Of a stretch of DNA of 64,000 bases, positions 55,103 through 64,000 are shown one piece after another. The notes below the pieces were generated by a model. It was not told where the DNA came from and did not search any database. It worked only from the letters and a program-made list of their open reading frames with translations. The translations under genes were made by a program, and so were the position numbers. Source of the stretch: Tetradesmus obliquus (lineage: Eukaryota > Chlorophyta > Chlorophyceae > Sphaeropleales > Scenedesmaceae); contig CP126203.1 in the NCBI GenBank assembly GCA_030272155.1, forward strand, positions 3,782,001 through 3,846,000, in the 5' to 3' direction. The first letter of the stretch is position 1. The number at the start of each line of letters is the position of its first letter.

Positions 55103-58100
55103 GCTGGCAGCTGCGCGGAAGAACAAAATTGTAGCAGTAGCAAGTGACATACCCGAAGTGCAGTACTCCAATACCTGGGCAGCGGCATCCAACATCATGG
55201 ACAATGCATGAACAGCAACAGGAGGGGCAGCAGCAGCAGTGCGTGCAGCAGCAGCAAGGGGCTGGCCCGGGGTGCAGTGGCAGCAGTCATGGTCTGGGTG
55301 GTTCAAGCAGCAGCAACAAGGAGCAGCAGCAAAGCAGCAGCAGCAACCGCAAGGAGCAGCAGCAACGCAGGGCTTTGCTTAATCAGAAGTGCAGACAAGT
55401 CGTGTGAAATTTATCTCAATGTTGTGTCACTTGTTATGTGACATGTTATCTGCCGCAGGGCCCGCCAGCTCCTTTTGTGCTGCACAGCAAGCTGGGTGAC
55501 ACCGCAGTGTCACTCACGCGTGACTTCAATGGCGAGAAGGTCTCCGTGGACTGCAGCGTGAACATGCAGGTGAGGGTGGGAAGTTCATACTGTGAGCTTG
55601 TGGATTTAGCTCAAGTGCGTTTGGATTAGTTGCGCGACTTCAATGGCGAGAAGGCCTCCGTGGACTGCAGCATGAACATGCAGGTGAGGGTGGGAAGTTC
55701 ACATTGAGACTATGCATCTAGGCGAGGAGTTCTGACCATGAAGTTGACGCGGTGAGGTGATAGGGCTGGCGGAAGCTAGGACTGTGTGGTTGTGGTTGTG
55801 TTGTTGGGGTTCTGTCTGGCGCAAGAGGCTGGTCTTGAAGATGACACATTACACTTGTCAACGATTTTGCCAATGATTGAGAACATCCTGTACATGAAAC
55901 ATGACTGCAAGTGCCCTGGATACGTGGGCATTGAACATCAGCTGTTCTTGCAGCTTGCAGGACAGCTTGAGCAGCCAACATACTTGGTCTCCCTCTGGGT
56001 CTGATGAGAGTGGTGATGCAATAGAAATTGCCTGCCATTGTTGCTGAACATTTCCTTTTCTGCTCTGCAGGACAGCCTGGGCAGCCTGTCTTTTGGTGGC
56101 GATGAGGACGAGGATGAGTCAGAGATGGATGAGGCAGCAGACGTGCAGTTCAACGTGACTGTGACAAAGGTGAACCATGTACTTGGCCTTTGTTGATTGC
56201 TTATGGTTTGTTACGCGTACAGGTTGCTCCGTCGGATGTTTGTTTGGCTTGTGTGTGTAAGTTAACGCCCGCTGCTGGACAAGTGCCATGTGGCCGCACA
56301 TGACCTACCAGCGTTGCTGGCATGCATGGTTAACCAAACGCTTGCTGGGTTGAGTGTGTCGGGGCTTTGAGTAATGTTCATTTTATCATCCGCCGTGATG
56401 TCAACAAAGCATCAGCAGCTAGCCAGCCAGCCAGCTGAACCCTAGCAGCGCTGCCCAGTGATGCAAAACCTCACCAGAGAGGGCCAATCGGAGCCATAAC
56501 ATCGGTGCCGTGGCTGGCACAGGCCCCGCCAGTGACCCGCCCCGCACCGCCTTGCAGCCACACCCCTGCCTGTATACATGTTCCGCTCCGGCTGTGGGTG
56601 TGTGTGTGGGGTGGGGCCTGGCTGGGTGGCCTGATGTTTCAACATGTTATGAGATCTGAGGGCAGGCAGGGTGCGGCGGCTGGTTGGCTGGTTGACTCCT
56701 TCCTTGGCTGTATGGTGTCTGTGCCACTGGGATTGTTGGTTGGTTGGCTAGGCTGTTGACAGCTTGTTCACTGGCATCTTGGCCTGGGCAATGGCACAGC
56801 AAAGGGCATTTGATTTGCTCGGCATGTCACCTACCCCACCATCTGCCGCATGCCATCCTCTTCACAAATAAATGAGGCATAATCATCCTCCGTGATTTTT
56901 CGTTTTGCAGGCTGTTAAGGCGCTGGTGTTCGAGTGCATCAGTGACGGCACCTACCTTGACATTCGCCACGTGTCACTCACTGCCGCGTAATCCTTCTGT
57001 GTGATTACTCCCTCCCAAACAACACCTGCAGGCTGACAAGGCGCTGGTGTTTGAGTGCATCAGTGACGGCACCTACCTGGACATCCGCCACGTGTCACTG
57101 GAGCCAGCGGAGGGCATCGACTCAGACACCGTGTTCACTGGGCCGGTGTTCAGCGAGCTTGACAGCGAGCTGCAAGATGCCTTCCGTGAATACGTGACGG
57201 TGAGTGCAGCTGGCGTTGCTAGTTAGCGAGGTTTGGGGCTGTTGGGGTGTTGCGGGGCGTCCAGGTGTCAGAATATTTAAGTGTTAGCAGGGTACACAGG
57301 CGTGAACAGCGGCAGCTGTAGCTTGCTTAGTAGCGCTGGGGTTGTAGCCAGCGGTTTTGGGCGCTGCTGGGGTTCTGCTGGTGCCTAGGTGTCAGTGTTG
57401 AGTTTGAAAGCGATCTGCAGGATGCATTGCGTGAGCGTTGCTGCAACGTATGCATGCCCTGCCTCACTCTGTCATTCATCTCCCAAGATTCAAGAGCCCG
57501 CTGTGTGTCAATGCCTTTCGCACCCGCCTCTTCACTTCCCCGCTGCTGGAGTACGGCATCAATGAGGACCGATCTAGTACCTGCACGGTGCTGACCCTGC
57601 AATCATTTGCTGCTGCTGCTGCTGCTGCTGTCTCCCTGCAGGAGCGCGGCATCAATGAGGACCTGGGCGAGTACCTGCGCCACCTCATGTTCGACAAGGA
57701 GCAGGTGGGTTTTGCGTTTACCCTGATTTCCAGCAACGCGCAAACCAGAAGTTATAAGGTTTTAATCATAGAGTACCTGCGCCACCTCATGTTTGACAAG
57801 GAGCAGGTGAGAGCCGCACGCTGTAACATAATGTAACGCAGCATAACAAAACCCCAGTCTTTCAAACCACAAACTTTAGACAGCCTTGATCACGAAACCT
57901 AGGATACGTGCGCCACCTCATGTTTGTCAAGGAGCAGGTGCGGGGTTGTCTACTGCTGATGCAAGGTGTGCTGGTTTTCAGTTGTGCGGGCTTTGGCGTG
58001 CCTGATGATGACAATATACATGTATCAACTCAGATTCTGAACATCAATGGTACATAAGACCATTGGAGTTGACTGGCACGTCTGTGGTTGGTCTTTCATG

Positions 58101-58164
58101 TGCTGCTGCAGGAGGAGTACCTGCACTGGCTGGAGGGAGTGAAGGGCTTCGTGGGCAGCAGCTG

Positions 58165-58165
<1 letters not shown>
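54235..58165 (+). CDS. Mitochondrial p32/MAM33-family glycoprotein
   Basis: Exons 54235-54346, 54524-54666, 55459-55569, 56071-56169, 57032-57199, 57642-57704 and 58112-58165 join in phase to 249 residues, the normal size of the family. The N-terminus (MALRLLLSACKQQQPLLLKQLLP) is a likely mitochondrial presequence. The core shows the MAM33 pattern: L--EIKHEKTVSEKSE, PFVLHSKLGDTAVSLTRDFNGEKVSVDCSVN, an acidic GGDEDEDESEMDEAAD loop, VQFNVTVTKADKALVFECISDGTYLDIRHVSLEP, and the C-terminal GINEDLGEYLRHLMFDKEQEEYLHWLEGVKGFV. Family members form a doughnut-shaped acidic trimer in the mitochondrial matrix and support oxidative phosphorylation and mitoribosome function. Echoes accompany exons 2, 3, 5 and 6, and probably 4. 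Confidence 0.93.
54711..54860 (+). repeat. Two 3' junction echoes of p32 exon 2
   Basis: AGACAGTGTCAGAGAAGAGC, GAAGTGGTTTCAGCAGTGAG recurs at about 54720 and 54812 (real 54631). CAG runs separate the copies. Most differences are third-position (GTC/GTG/GTT, GTG/GTT). Both keep the GTGAGTG donor. Confidence 0.9.
55629..55705 (+). repeat. 3' junction echo of p32 exon 3
   Basis: CGCGACTTCAATGGCGAGAA, GGCCTCCGTGGACTGCAGC, ATGAACATGCAGGTGAGGGT and GGGAAGTTCA repeat 55519-55589. The copied unit clearly includes the first 20 nt of the intron. Confidence 0.93.
56904..56990 (+). repeat. 5' junction echo of p32 exon 5
   Basis: TTTGCAGGCTGTTAAGGCGC and following repeat the acceptor and first 80 nt of exon 5, 121 nt upstream. 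There is one replacement (GAC/GTT) and silent changes (TTC/TTT, CTT/CTG, ATT/ATC). It ends without a donor. Confidence 0.92.
57547..57577 (+). repeat. 5' junction echo of p32 exon 6
   Basis: GAGTACGGCATCAATGAGGACC repeats GAGCGCGGCATCAATGAGGACC, 94 nt upstream, then diverges. Confidence 0.75.
57768..57945 (+). repeat. Two 3' junction echoes of p32 exon 6
   Basis: GAGTACCTGCGCCACCTCAT, GTTTGACAAGGAGCAGGTGA at 57771 and GATACGTGCGCCACCTCATG, TTTGTCAAGGAGCAGGTGC at 57903 repeat the exon end (57669). The intervals are 102 and about 131 nt, and both retain the donor. Confidence 0.92.
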
Positions 58166-58196
<31 letters not shown>

Positions 58197-61185
58197 TGTA
58201 CACAATACAGCAGCCGCAGTGGGTGTGCGCTGGGTATGGCCCCCAGCAGACAGAGCAACAGAAGCACCTCGGCAGAAAGGCACCCTGGGCAGTGGCAGCG
58301 GGCGGTGGAGCTGCTGCGCAGCCGCCCAGGCATGTCAGCAGCAACAGCTGATGGTTTCCAAGGACAAAGGTTGGCAACGGCAGCAGCCTCTCACATGCTG
58401 GTGACCGCCACCATTGTGACAGTGGGGTGGAGTTGCCAGGAAGTTGACGATGACAGAGTTGGATGTTGAGGCATGGTGTGCGTACACAAGCACACCTCCA
58501 GTGCTCCTGCCAGGAGTATGTGGTTGGCAAGCCTTGGCATCAGTATCCAGCTGTGTTATTTGCGGCATGCTGCACTTGCCCTGCAATTGTTGAGTACAAC
58601 GCGTGTGTTGCAACGCCTGGAGTGTGTTACAGATCTGTAACGTGATAGACCCTCATTGCATGGTGTCTCCTCAAACCCCGCGCAGGTGTTGCTTCCCAAA
58701 CGCCAACGTCTGTGATGAGCAGCTGGGTAGCCTATGTGGTTAGTGCAAAGGCAGCCGCGCAACAGTAGCATACTGAGGCTCGGCTGTGCGTTGCTATAGC
58801 AAAGCGCCAGCACGCTTGCTTGCGTTCAGGCGCTGACATGGCTACGGTTTAGGTCATACACACACCGTATGCATTCGTCCTTCAAGTGTACATACATCCC
58901 AAAGTGTGTTACCTGCAACGCGTCACACCTCATATGCTGCAACTTTGCGTCAACACGTCACGTCCCACCAACCCTATCAGGCCTGATCTAATCAGGAAGC
59001 AAAGTACAGCACGCACAGGAGCGCTGGCTGCAGCAAAGCAGTCATATGTTTCGGGCTCAGCGCGCCTGTGTGATGCTATGAAACAGCACAGCTACGGGCC
59101 CTGGCGCTTGCCGCCGGCGGCGTCACACAGCCACATTGCAGGGTGAGCGCTCGTGCTAGCATATTGTGGGCGCCACCACAACCGACTCGCCATCTATGAT
59201 GTGCAATTTGATGCAACCACCAAGCGCAATGCCTCGGGAGCACACTATACCAAAGGGGCCGGTGGTGCTGTGTGGAGTTGCCGCACAGGAGGCAGCTAGC
59301 AGCAGGCCTGCACACAGCCACGTGTTGGCAGCTGCAGGCACAGCACAAAGAGCTGCAGCACTGCAGAAGCAGTGGGCGCTCAAGCGTTGCAGGTCGTCAT
59401 AGGCCGACTACAATGGCTAGGCCTGTGCATCACCACCAGTGTGCTAGAGTTGCATCAGTGACCGCCAGTGGGCATGCCTGCTGCCATAAAGCGTGTTTGG
59501 CAACGCGAGACAGCACGTGCCTTTCCGTGCCCCACTCTGGCTGGCAGTCAACCAGCGCCCCACACATTTGTGCAGTGTGTATCTGCATCCATAGCATTGC
59601 CAATGCTATGCATGTGACAAACAGCCGTGGCACCACTGGTACACTATGAGCACCCACGCACATGCCACACAGGCCTGCCCATGCATTCATCAGATGCTAG
59701 CTTCAAGCGCCAACACCGCGCGCAAACACAGAGCCACCAGGTGTTGCACACGAATGTACAAATCCTCCAGACGAGGCCTCCTCACTATGTTGGCTGCAAA
59801 ATCTATGCCACAGCCACATTTGCTTTGTGCCCCAAGCCATTTCCTGCACCTACACTCCTGTCAACCTATGCCTACCTGCGCTAGCTGCGTGCAGTCAGGA
59901 CTACCCAATAACATGGTACAAACAGAGCTGGCAACTGCTGTTGTGCCAAAGACAGCAGGCAGCGCGGTCCCAGCCAAAACATGAAAATAGTCATGGTGTA
60001 CAAGCACATGGGGTAAAGGTACAAAGCGGCTTTTTGCAAGCCAACTCACTCGCACGACCCACCCGACCAATGCGAGCACACTTCAGGCTTACAACAAGGA
60101 ATGCAAAACCCTGTCATCCCAACGTAACAATGTAACCTAACATGTAACATTACAAGAGGCGCTGACCGCAGCATATGCATAAGAATGCCTTGCTGCCGCC
60201 CTATCACACACGCGCTCAGTATTTTTGTTCTTTTTTTGTTTACGGAGATACACAAAGGCTGGTGCCACAGCATAATGGTACAGATAGCGCTGGCAGTGCA
60301 GCGCTGTACAACTCCTCAAGCCACAAGCAATGCAATGCACGCAGCGCCCTGCACACGCAAACAATCAACCTTTGCAGTCTCGCAGCACAAGAAGCTGCAG
60401 CCACCAGTACAGCCCAGCAGCAGACGCTGTACTCACTCAATGCTGTGTACCACTGTGAAGCCACAGGAGGCCTTGTTGCATGCCTGAGCTGCTGGGTCCT
60501 GCTGCCCAAGCACACTCCAAGAGTAACAGGCACACAGGTCAAAAGCGCGCAACTTCCTAGCACTACAACTGCTCGACTCACCCGGTGGGCAGGAGCAACA
60601 AGGGCTACACATACAAACACATAAGTCACAAAGGCAGCATGGCAAGCTCCACTTCAATAGGCACTGGATTGTACTGTACACACAGTCGCCACCATTAGGC
60701 AGCTGAGTTCATCCTCCAGCACATTCGGATAATGCAATGCAAGCGTCGCGCACATATGCGCGTCACACACATCGAATCCCAACGCATGCACACAGCCAAC
60801 TGCATGCGCGCAACACCATGCGGCAAGCTTTACAGGCCTGTCCAGGCCGTCAGTACATGCATCCAAACACGCAGTCTGCTGCACGCGCAGGTCGATGCAC
60901 ACGTAATCTGGGGCGCAGGCAATGCACAAGTACCATGCACACCACACACGACGTGCACACTCAACATGCGTGCCGCCAACCACCTGCTGCGGCTCCCACA
61001 CAATAGCACTACGTGCCCAGCTTTGTCAAGGTCCTGAAAAGCCAGAGCTTGCAGCCGTGCTTGCACCAACAGCAACAACGCAGCTGCCGCTTGATACACC
61101 GAGTGCCGAGCACAAAGGAAGCAAGCATCATACAATGGAAGGGCCTTGGGATCAGCAACTGACACCAGTAATGTGGTTGCTGCTG
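58166..61185. other. 3-kb convergent intergenic region
   Basis: It lies between the p32 (+) and low-complexity (-) genes, whose 3' ends face each other. A CAG run follows the p32 stop (58166-58194). A TGTAA at 58636-58640 is a candidate poly(A) signal. I see no exon with domain support. Confidence 0.5.
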
Positions 61186-64000
61186 TCAGCTGGCATCTAC
61201 TTCACTGCCAGCAGCGCTTAGCTGTCCCTCGGATGACGGCACAGCACTTGTCTGAGCTGGCTCTACAGCTGATGCTGGAGCGGCCCCAGCAGCAGCAGCA
61301 GCAGCAGCAGCAGCCCTCCTACTGCCTGCTGCAGGTGGGCTCATTGGAGGCGATACCGCCGGTGGGGACACCGCAGGACTCGCCCCGCTGGCGGTGCTGC
61401 TGTTGCTGCTGTCAGCTTTGCTGCCGCCACTGCTGCTGCTCCTGTGGAACAAGTAGTGCATGCTGCTGCTTAGCAAACCTGTGAAACCAGCTGAACCACC
61501 ACCACCAGCAGCAACAGCAGCAGCAGCGGGCTGGGCGGGAGGTGATGCACCATCAACTGACCGCCTGCTGCTACTGCTCAAGCGCTGCTGCCCATCTGCA
61601 CTGGCACTACGTGCTGGCAGCTGCAGCTGCTGCTGCTGCTGCTGAGACTGCTCTGCTGCGACCTCTGCTGGACTTGCCACCATAACAGCCCGCATGTCTG
61701 GCTCACTGGCAGACAGCAGAGGGGCAGTGCTGGCAGCCGCACCTGCGGCAGCCTCTGCAGCAGCACCAGCAGCAGCCTCTGCAGCAGACCCAGCAGCAGC
61801 CTCTGCATCAGCAGGGACGTGCTCTGCTGTTGCTGCCGATGCCCCTTGTGAGCTGCAGGGCTCTGCCTCCTCCTCTGCCACCTCTGTGATTGCAGCTATG
61901 CCAGCGCCAACACCATCGTCGTCTGTTGTGACACTTGCGGCAGCGGCGGGGGCAGCGACCACGGAGGGTGGTTGCTGCGCTGTGCCCTTGCTGCTCTTGC
62001 TGCCCTCGTCTGCCTCTTTTTCTGCCTCTGCTTTATGGAACCCTGCTTCACTTGCTGGACCCCCACTGCTGTCATGTTCAGGGCCAGCAGGGCAAGCAAC
62101 TGCATCGTCAGAGCTGCTGGCAGCCTCTCCTTGCGCTGCAGCTCCCTGCTCTGCTCCTGCTGTTGCAGGTGGCCCTGCTGCAGCTGAGGCAATGCTGCCA
62201 GCTGCTACTTGTGTCTCCTGTTGCTGCTGCTGCTGTTCCACAGGCAGCTGCTCTTCTTGCTGCTGCTGCTGCTGCACATGAGGCTGCTCCTGTACAGCTT
62301 GCGCACCAGCTGGCAGCTGCTGCTCGTCTTCCTCTGCTTCTGGCTGCTGCACTGCGGATGTCACACCACCACCACCACCATCATCTCTACCAGCAGGAGC
62401 AGCTGAGGCTTCAGCGCCATAGGCTGCAAGCTCCCCGCCCAGGAGATTCAACTCACTGCTGCTTGCCTGCTGTGCTGCTGCAAGCTCCTTCCTGCCTGCA
62501 GCCTCATCTAGTTGCCTGACCAACCCTGGAGCAACAGCACTGCTGCTGCTCCTGTTGTCAGCTGCAGCAGCGCCTGCGGTGTCGGCCACTGGGCGCTGCT
62601 GGTGGGGTGCAGTAGCAGCAGCAGGCCTCATGCTGCTGGCAGCTGGTGCGCCAAAGAAGCTTGGCGCCTGTGTCGCATCAAGCACAAATGCAGGCGCCAC
62701 AGACTGCAGCAAGCCACTAGCAGGCGCTGCATCACCTGCTGTTACTGCTGCAGGTGCCACTGCAGGGTCAACCTCCTGGCTTGGCTGCTGCTGTTGCTCT
62801 GGCGGTTGCTGCTGTTGCTGCTGGAGGCTCTGAAGAGCCATGCTGCCAGTGAAGTGTGCTGCTAGCTGTGCCTCCAGCTGAGCAATGCGTGCCTCGTATC
62901 CAGACACATCTGAAGCCAGGGCTGAGCAGCGAGCGTCCAGGCACGCCACGAGCTCATCCTTGGCAGCCAGCGCAGCCTGCGATGCAGCAAGCAGCAGTGG
63001 TGAGGGCAAGTAATGAAAGAGCACGCATGGGCCAACCGCAATACAGCAATCAAGCAGGCAGGCGATCAAGAGCGGACAATGCACTGCTGGTAAAGCAACC
63101 TACTGTCCCTGCTACTGCTGTCTCTGCCCAAGCCATGTTGCCTATGAGACACATCTCTCACCTGCACAGGAGCCAGCACCAGCGCTTGCTGCGCCGCCAC
63201 TGCTGATGCCTACAACTCCCTTGCTAAACATGGCAGCAAACGCTCTAGCTGCACAGCTGACAGGAACCAGGCCGCAGCTTCAGCTTGCTGCACTGCTGCA
63301 ATGCCAGTCACAATATTGTTACTAACCCCTACAGCTCCTGCGGCCGCTGCTCCAGCCATGCTGCCCCAACAACAATACACGAAGACACACATCTCTCACC
63401 TGGACAGGAGCCAGCACCAGTGCCTGCTGCGCTGCCACTGCCGCCGCCTGCTCCTCGCCTGCCTGCTGCAGCTGCTCCAGCGCTGCCGCAACACTCGGCA
63501 GCGGCGCCGCCACACTGGCAGGCACAACAGGCGTCCCGCCGTGCCCATACGCCTTGCCAGGGGCTGCTGTAGAGGCACTGCTGCTCGGGCCAGCAGCAGC
63601 TGCTGCCGGCTCCCCTGCATGTGCTGCTGCTGCTGCTGCTGCTGCTGTCGATGCGGCGAGGCTGATGCTGCCTGCAACAGCAGCACCAGGCGCTTGGGAT
63701 GCCACCATCACAGAAGCACTGCCAGCAGCACTGCGCAGCCCAGTTACTGCTGCTGCCTCCTCCCCTAGCTCCTTTGCTGCCTGCTGTGCTAACAGCGCAG
63801 CAAGTTCTGCCCGGAGCCTTGCATTTTCAAGCGCCAGGTTGCTGCCTGGCCCTGAGCCTGCACCTACACCGGGAGTGTCACCAGCAGCACCTGCTGCTGC
63901 TTCTTGCCTGCCTGGCAGCCCCCAGGTGGATACCAGCATGCTTGCACCTGCTGCTGCTGCTGCTGCTGCAGCACTGCCGGCTCTGCTGCCCGCTGGACCC
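61186..64000 (-). CDS. Low-complexity Ala/Gln/Ser-rich protein with coiled coils, N-terminus outside window
   Basis: Two exons are visible on the minus strand: 63400-64000 (open to the window edge) and 61186-62976, ending in TGA. The upstream exon holds a leucine-zipper-like helix, LALENARLRAELAALLAQQA, after a poly-Ala stretch. The second starts with another short coiled coil (ALAAKDELVACLDARCSALA, YEARIAQLEAQLAAHF). It then runs into about 500 residues of Ala, Gln, Ser and Pro with blocks such as AAEAAAGAAAEAAAGAAA and SPAVSPPAVSPPMSPP. No catalytic domain is seen. The zipper could be a dimerisation segment or part of a bZIP-like protein, but no basic region is in view. Function unknown. 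Confidence 0.65.
63152..63206 (-). repeat. 3' junction echo of the exon at 63400
   Basis: ATCTCTCACCTGCACAGGAG, CCAGCACCAGCGCTTGCTGC, GCCGCCACTGC repeats the exon end and donor at 63391-63443, 239 nt away. This is again about twice 120. Confidence 0.9.

Noticed and set aside
61694..62281. Plus-strand Ala/Ser-rich frames opposite the low-complexity gene
   Set aside because: GC-rich repeats keep several frames open. The coiled-coil and splice signals support the minus strand.

Overview
This is nuclear DNA of a green alga, probably a chlorophyte of the Scenedesmaceae/Sphaeropleales type. The grounds are intron-dense protein genes with GT-AG introns, long CAG/CTG (poly-Gln, poly-Ala, poly-Ser) tracts, plant-type proteins (three-domain FKBP-TPR, PIN-like/AEC carrier, plant-type guanine/guanosine deaminase) and candidate TGTAA polyadenylation motifs. 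No bacterial, organellar or viral gene was seen. The genus is an inference.

Layout from left to right. 102-2431 (+): C-terminal part of a SAS10/UTP3 ribosome-biogenesis factor, entering from the left edge. 3248-8390 (+): auxin-efflux-carrier-family membrane protein. 8940-10753 (+): guanine/guanosine-type deaminase. 14097-16428 (-) and 17788-23387 (+): a head-to-head pair of leucine-rich-repeat proteins with an F-box-like N-terminus. 26328-32716 (-): unrecognised secreted or lumenal protein in 12 exons. 33672-41761 (-): ROF1/FKBP62-like immunophilin in 13 exons. 42942-44031 (+): small secreted protein of four 54-residue repeats. 46110-46691 (+): possible Gln-rich protein. 47464-50142 (+): TBC (Rab-GAP-like) protein. 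54235-58165 (+): mitochondrial p32/MAM33 protein. 61186-64000 (-): low-complexity protein running off the right edge. The genes are unrelated housekeeping or signalling genes, not an operon or cluster. For the FKBP, TBC, p32, deaminase, small repeat protein and both LRR genes all exon phases join into one open frame.

The most striking property is not a gene. Nearly every multi-exon gene here carries partial, degenerate tandem copies of its own exon ends inside the adjoining introns, or just past the stop codon. Copies downstream of an exon keep the exon's 3' end plus the donor; copies upstream keep the acceptor plus the exon's 5' start. They occur one to four times per junction, usually 100-160 nt apart and often close to 120. 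I call them 'junction echoes'. Several differ from the real exon mostly at third codon positions. They look like an intron-growth process by tandem duplication of exon-intron junctions, with a possible role as decoy splice sites. A second recurrent feature is sense-strand (CTG)n tracts immediately before 3' splice sites.

Intergenic stretches of 1-4 kb hold short tandem repeats, a 15-nt dispersed motif cluster, a small inverted-repeat element, and little else that can be supported.
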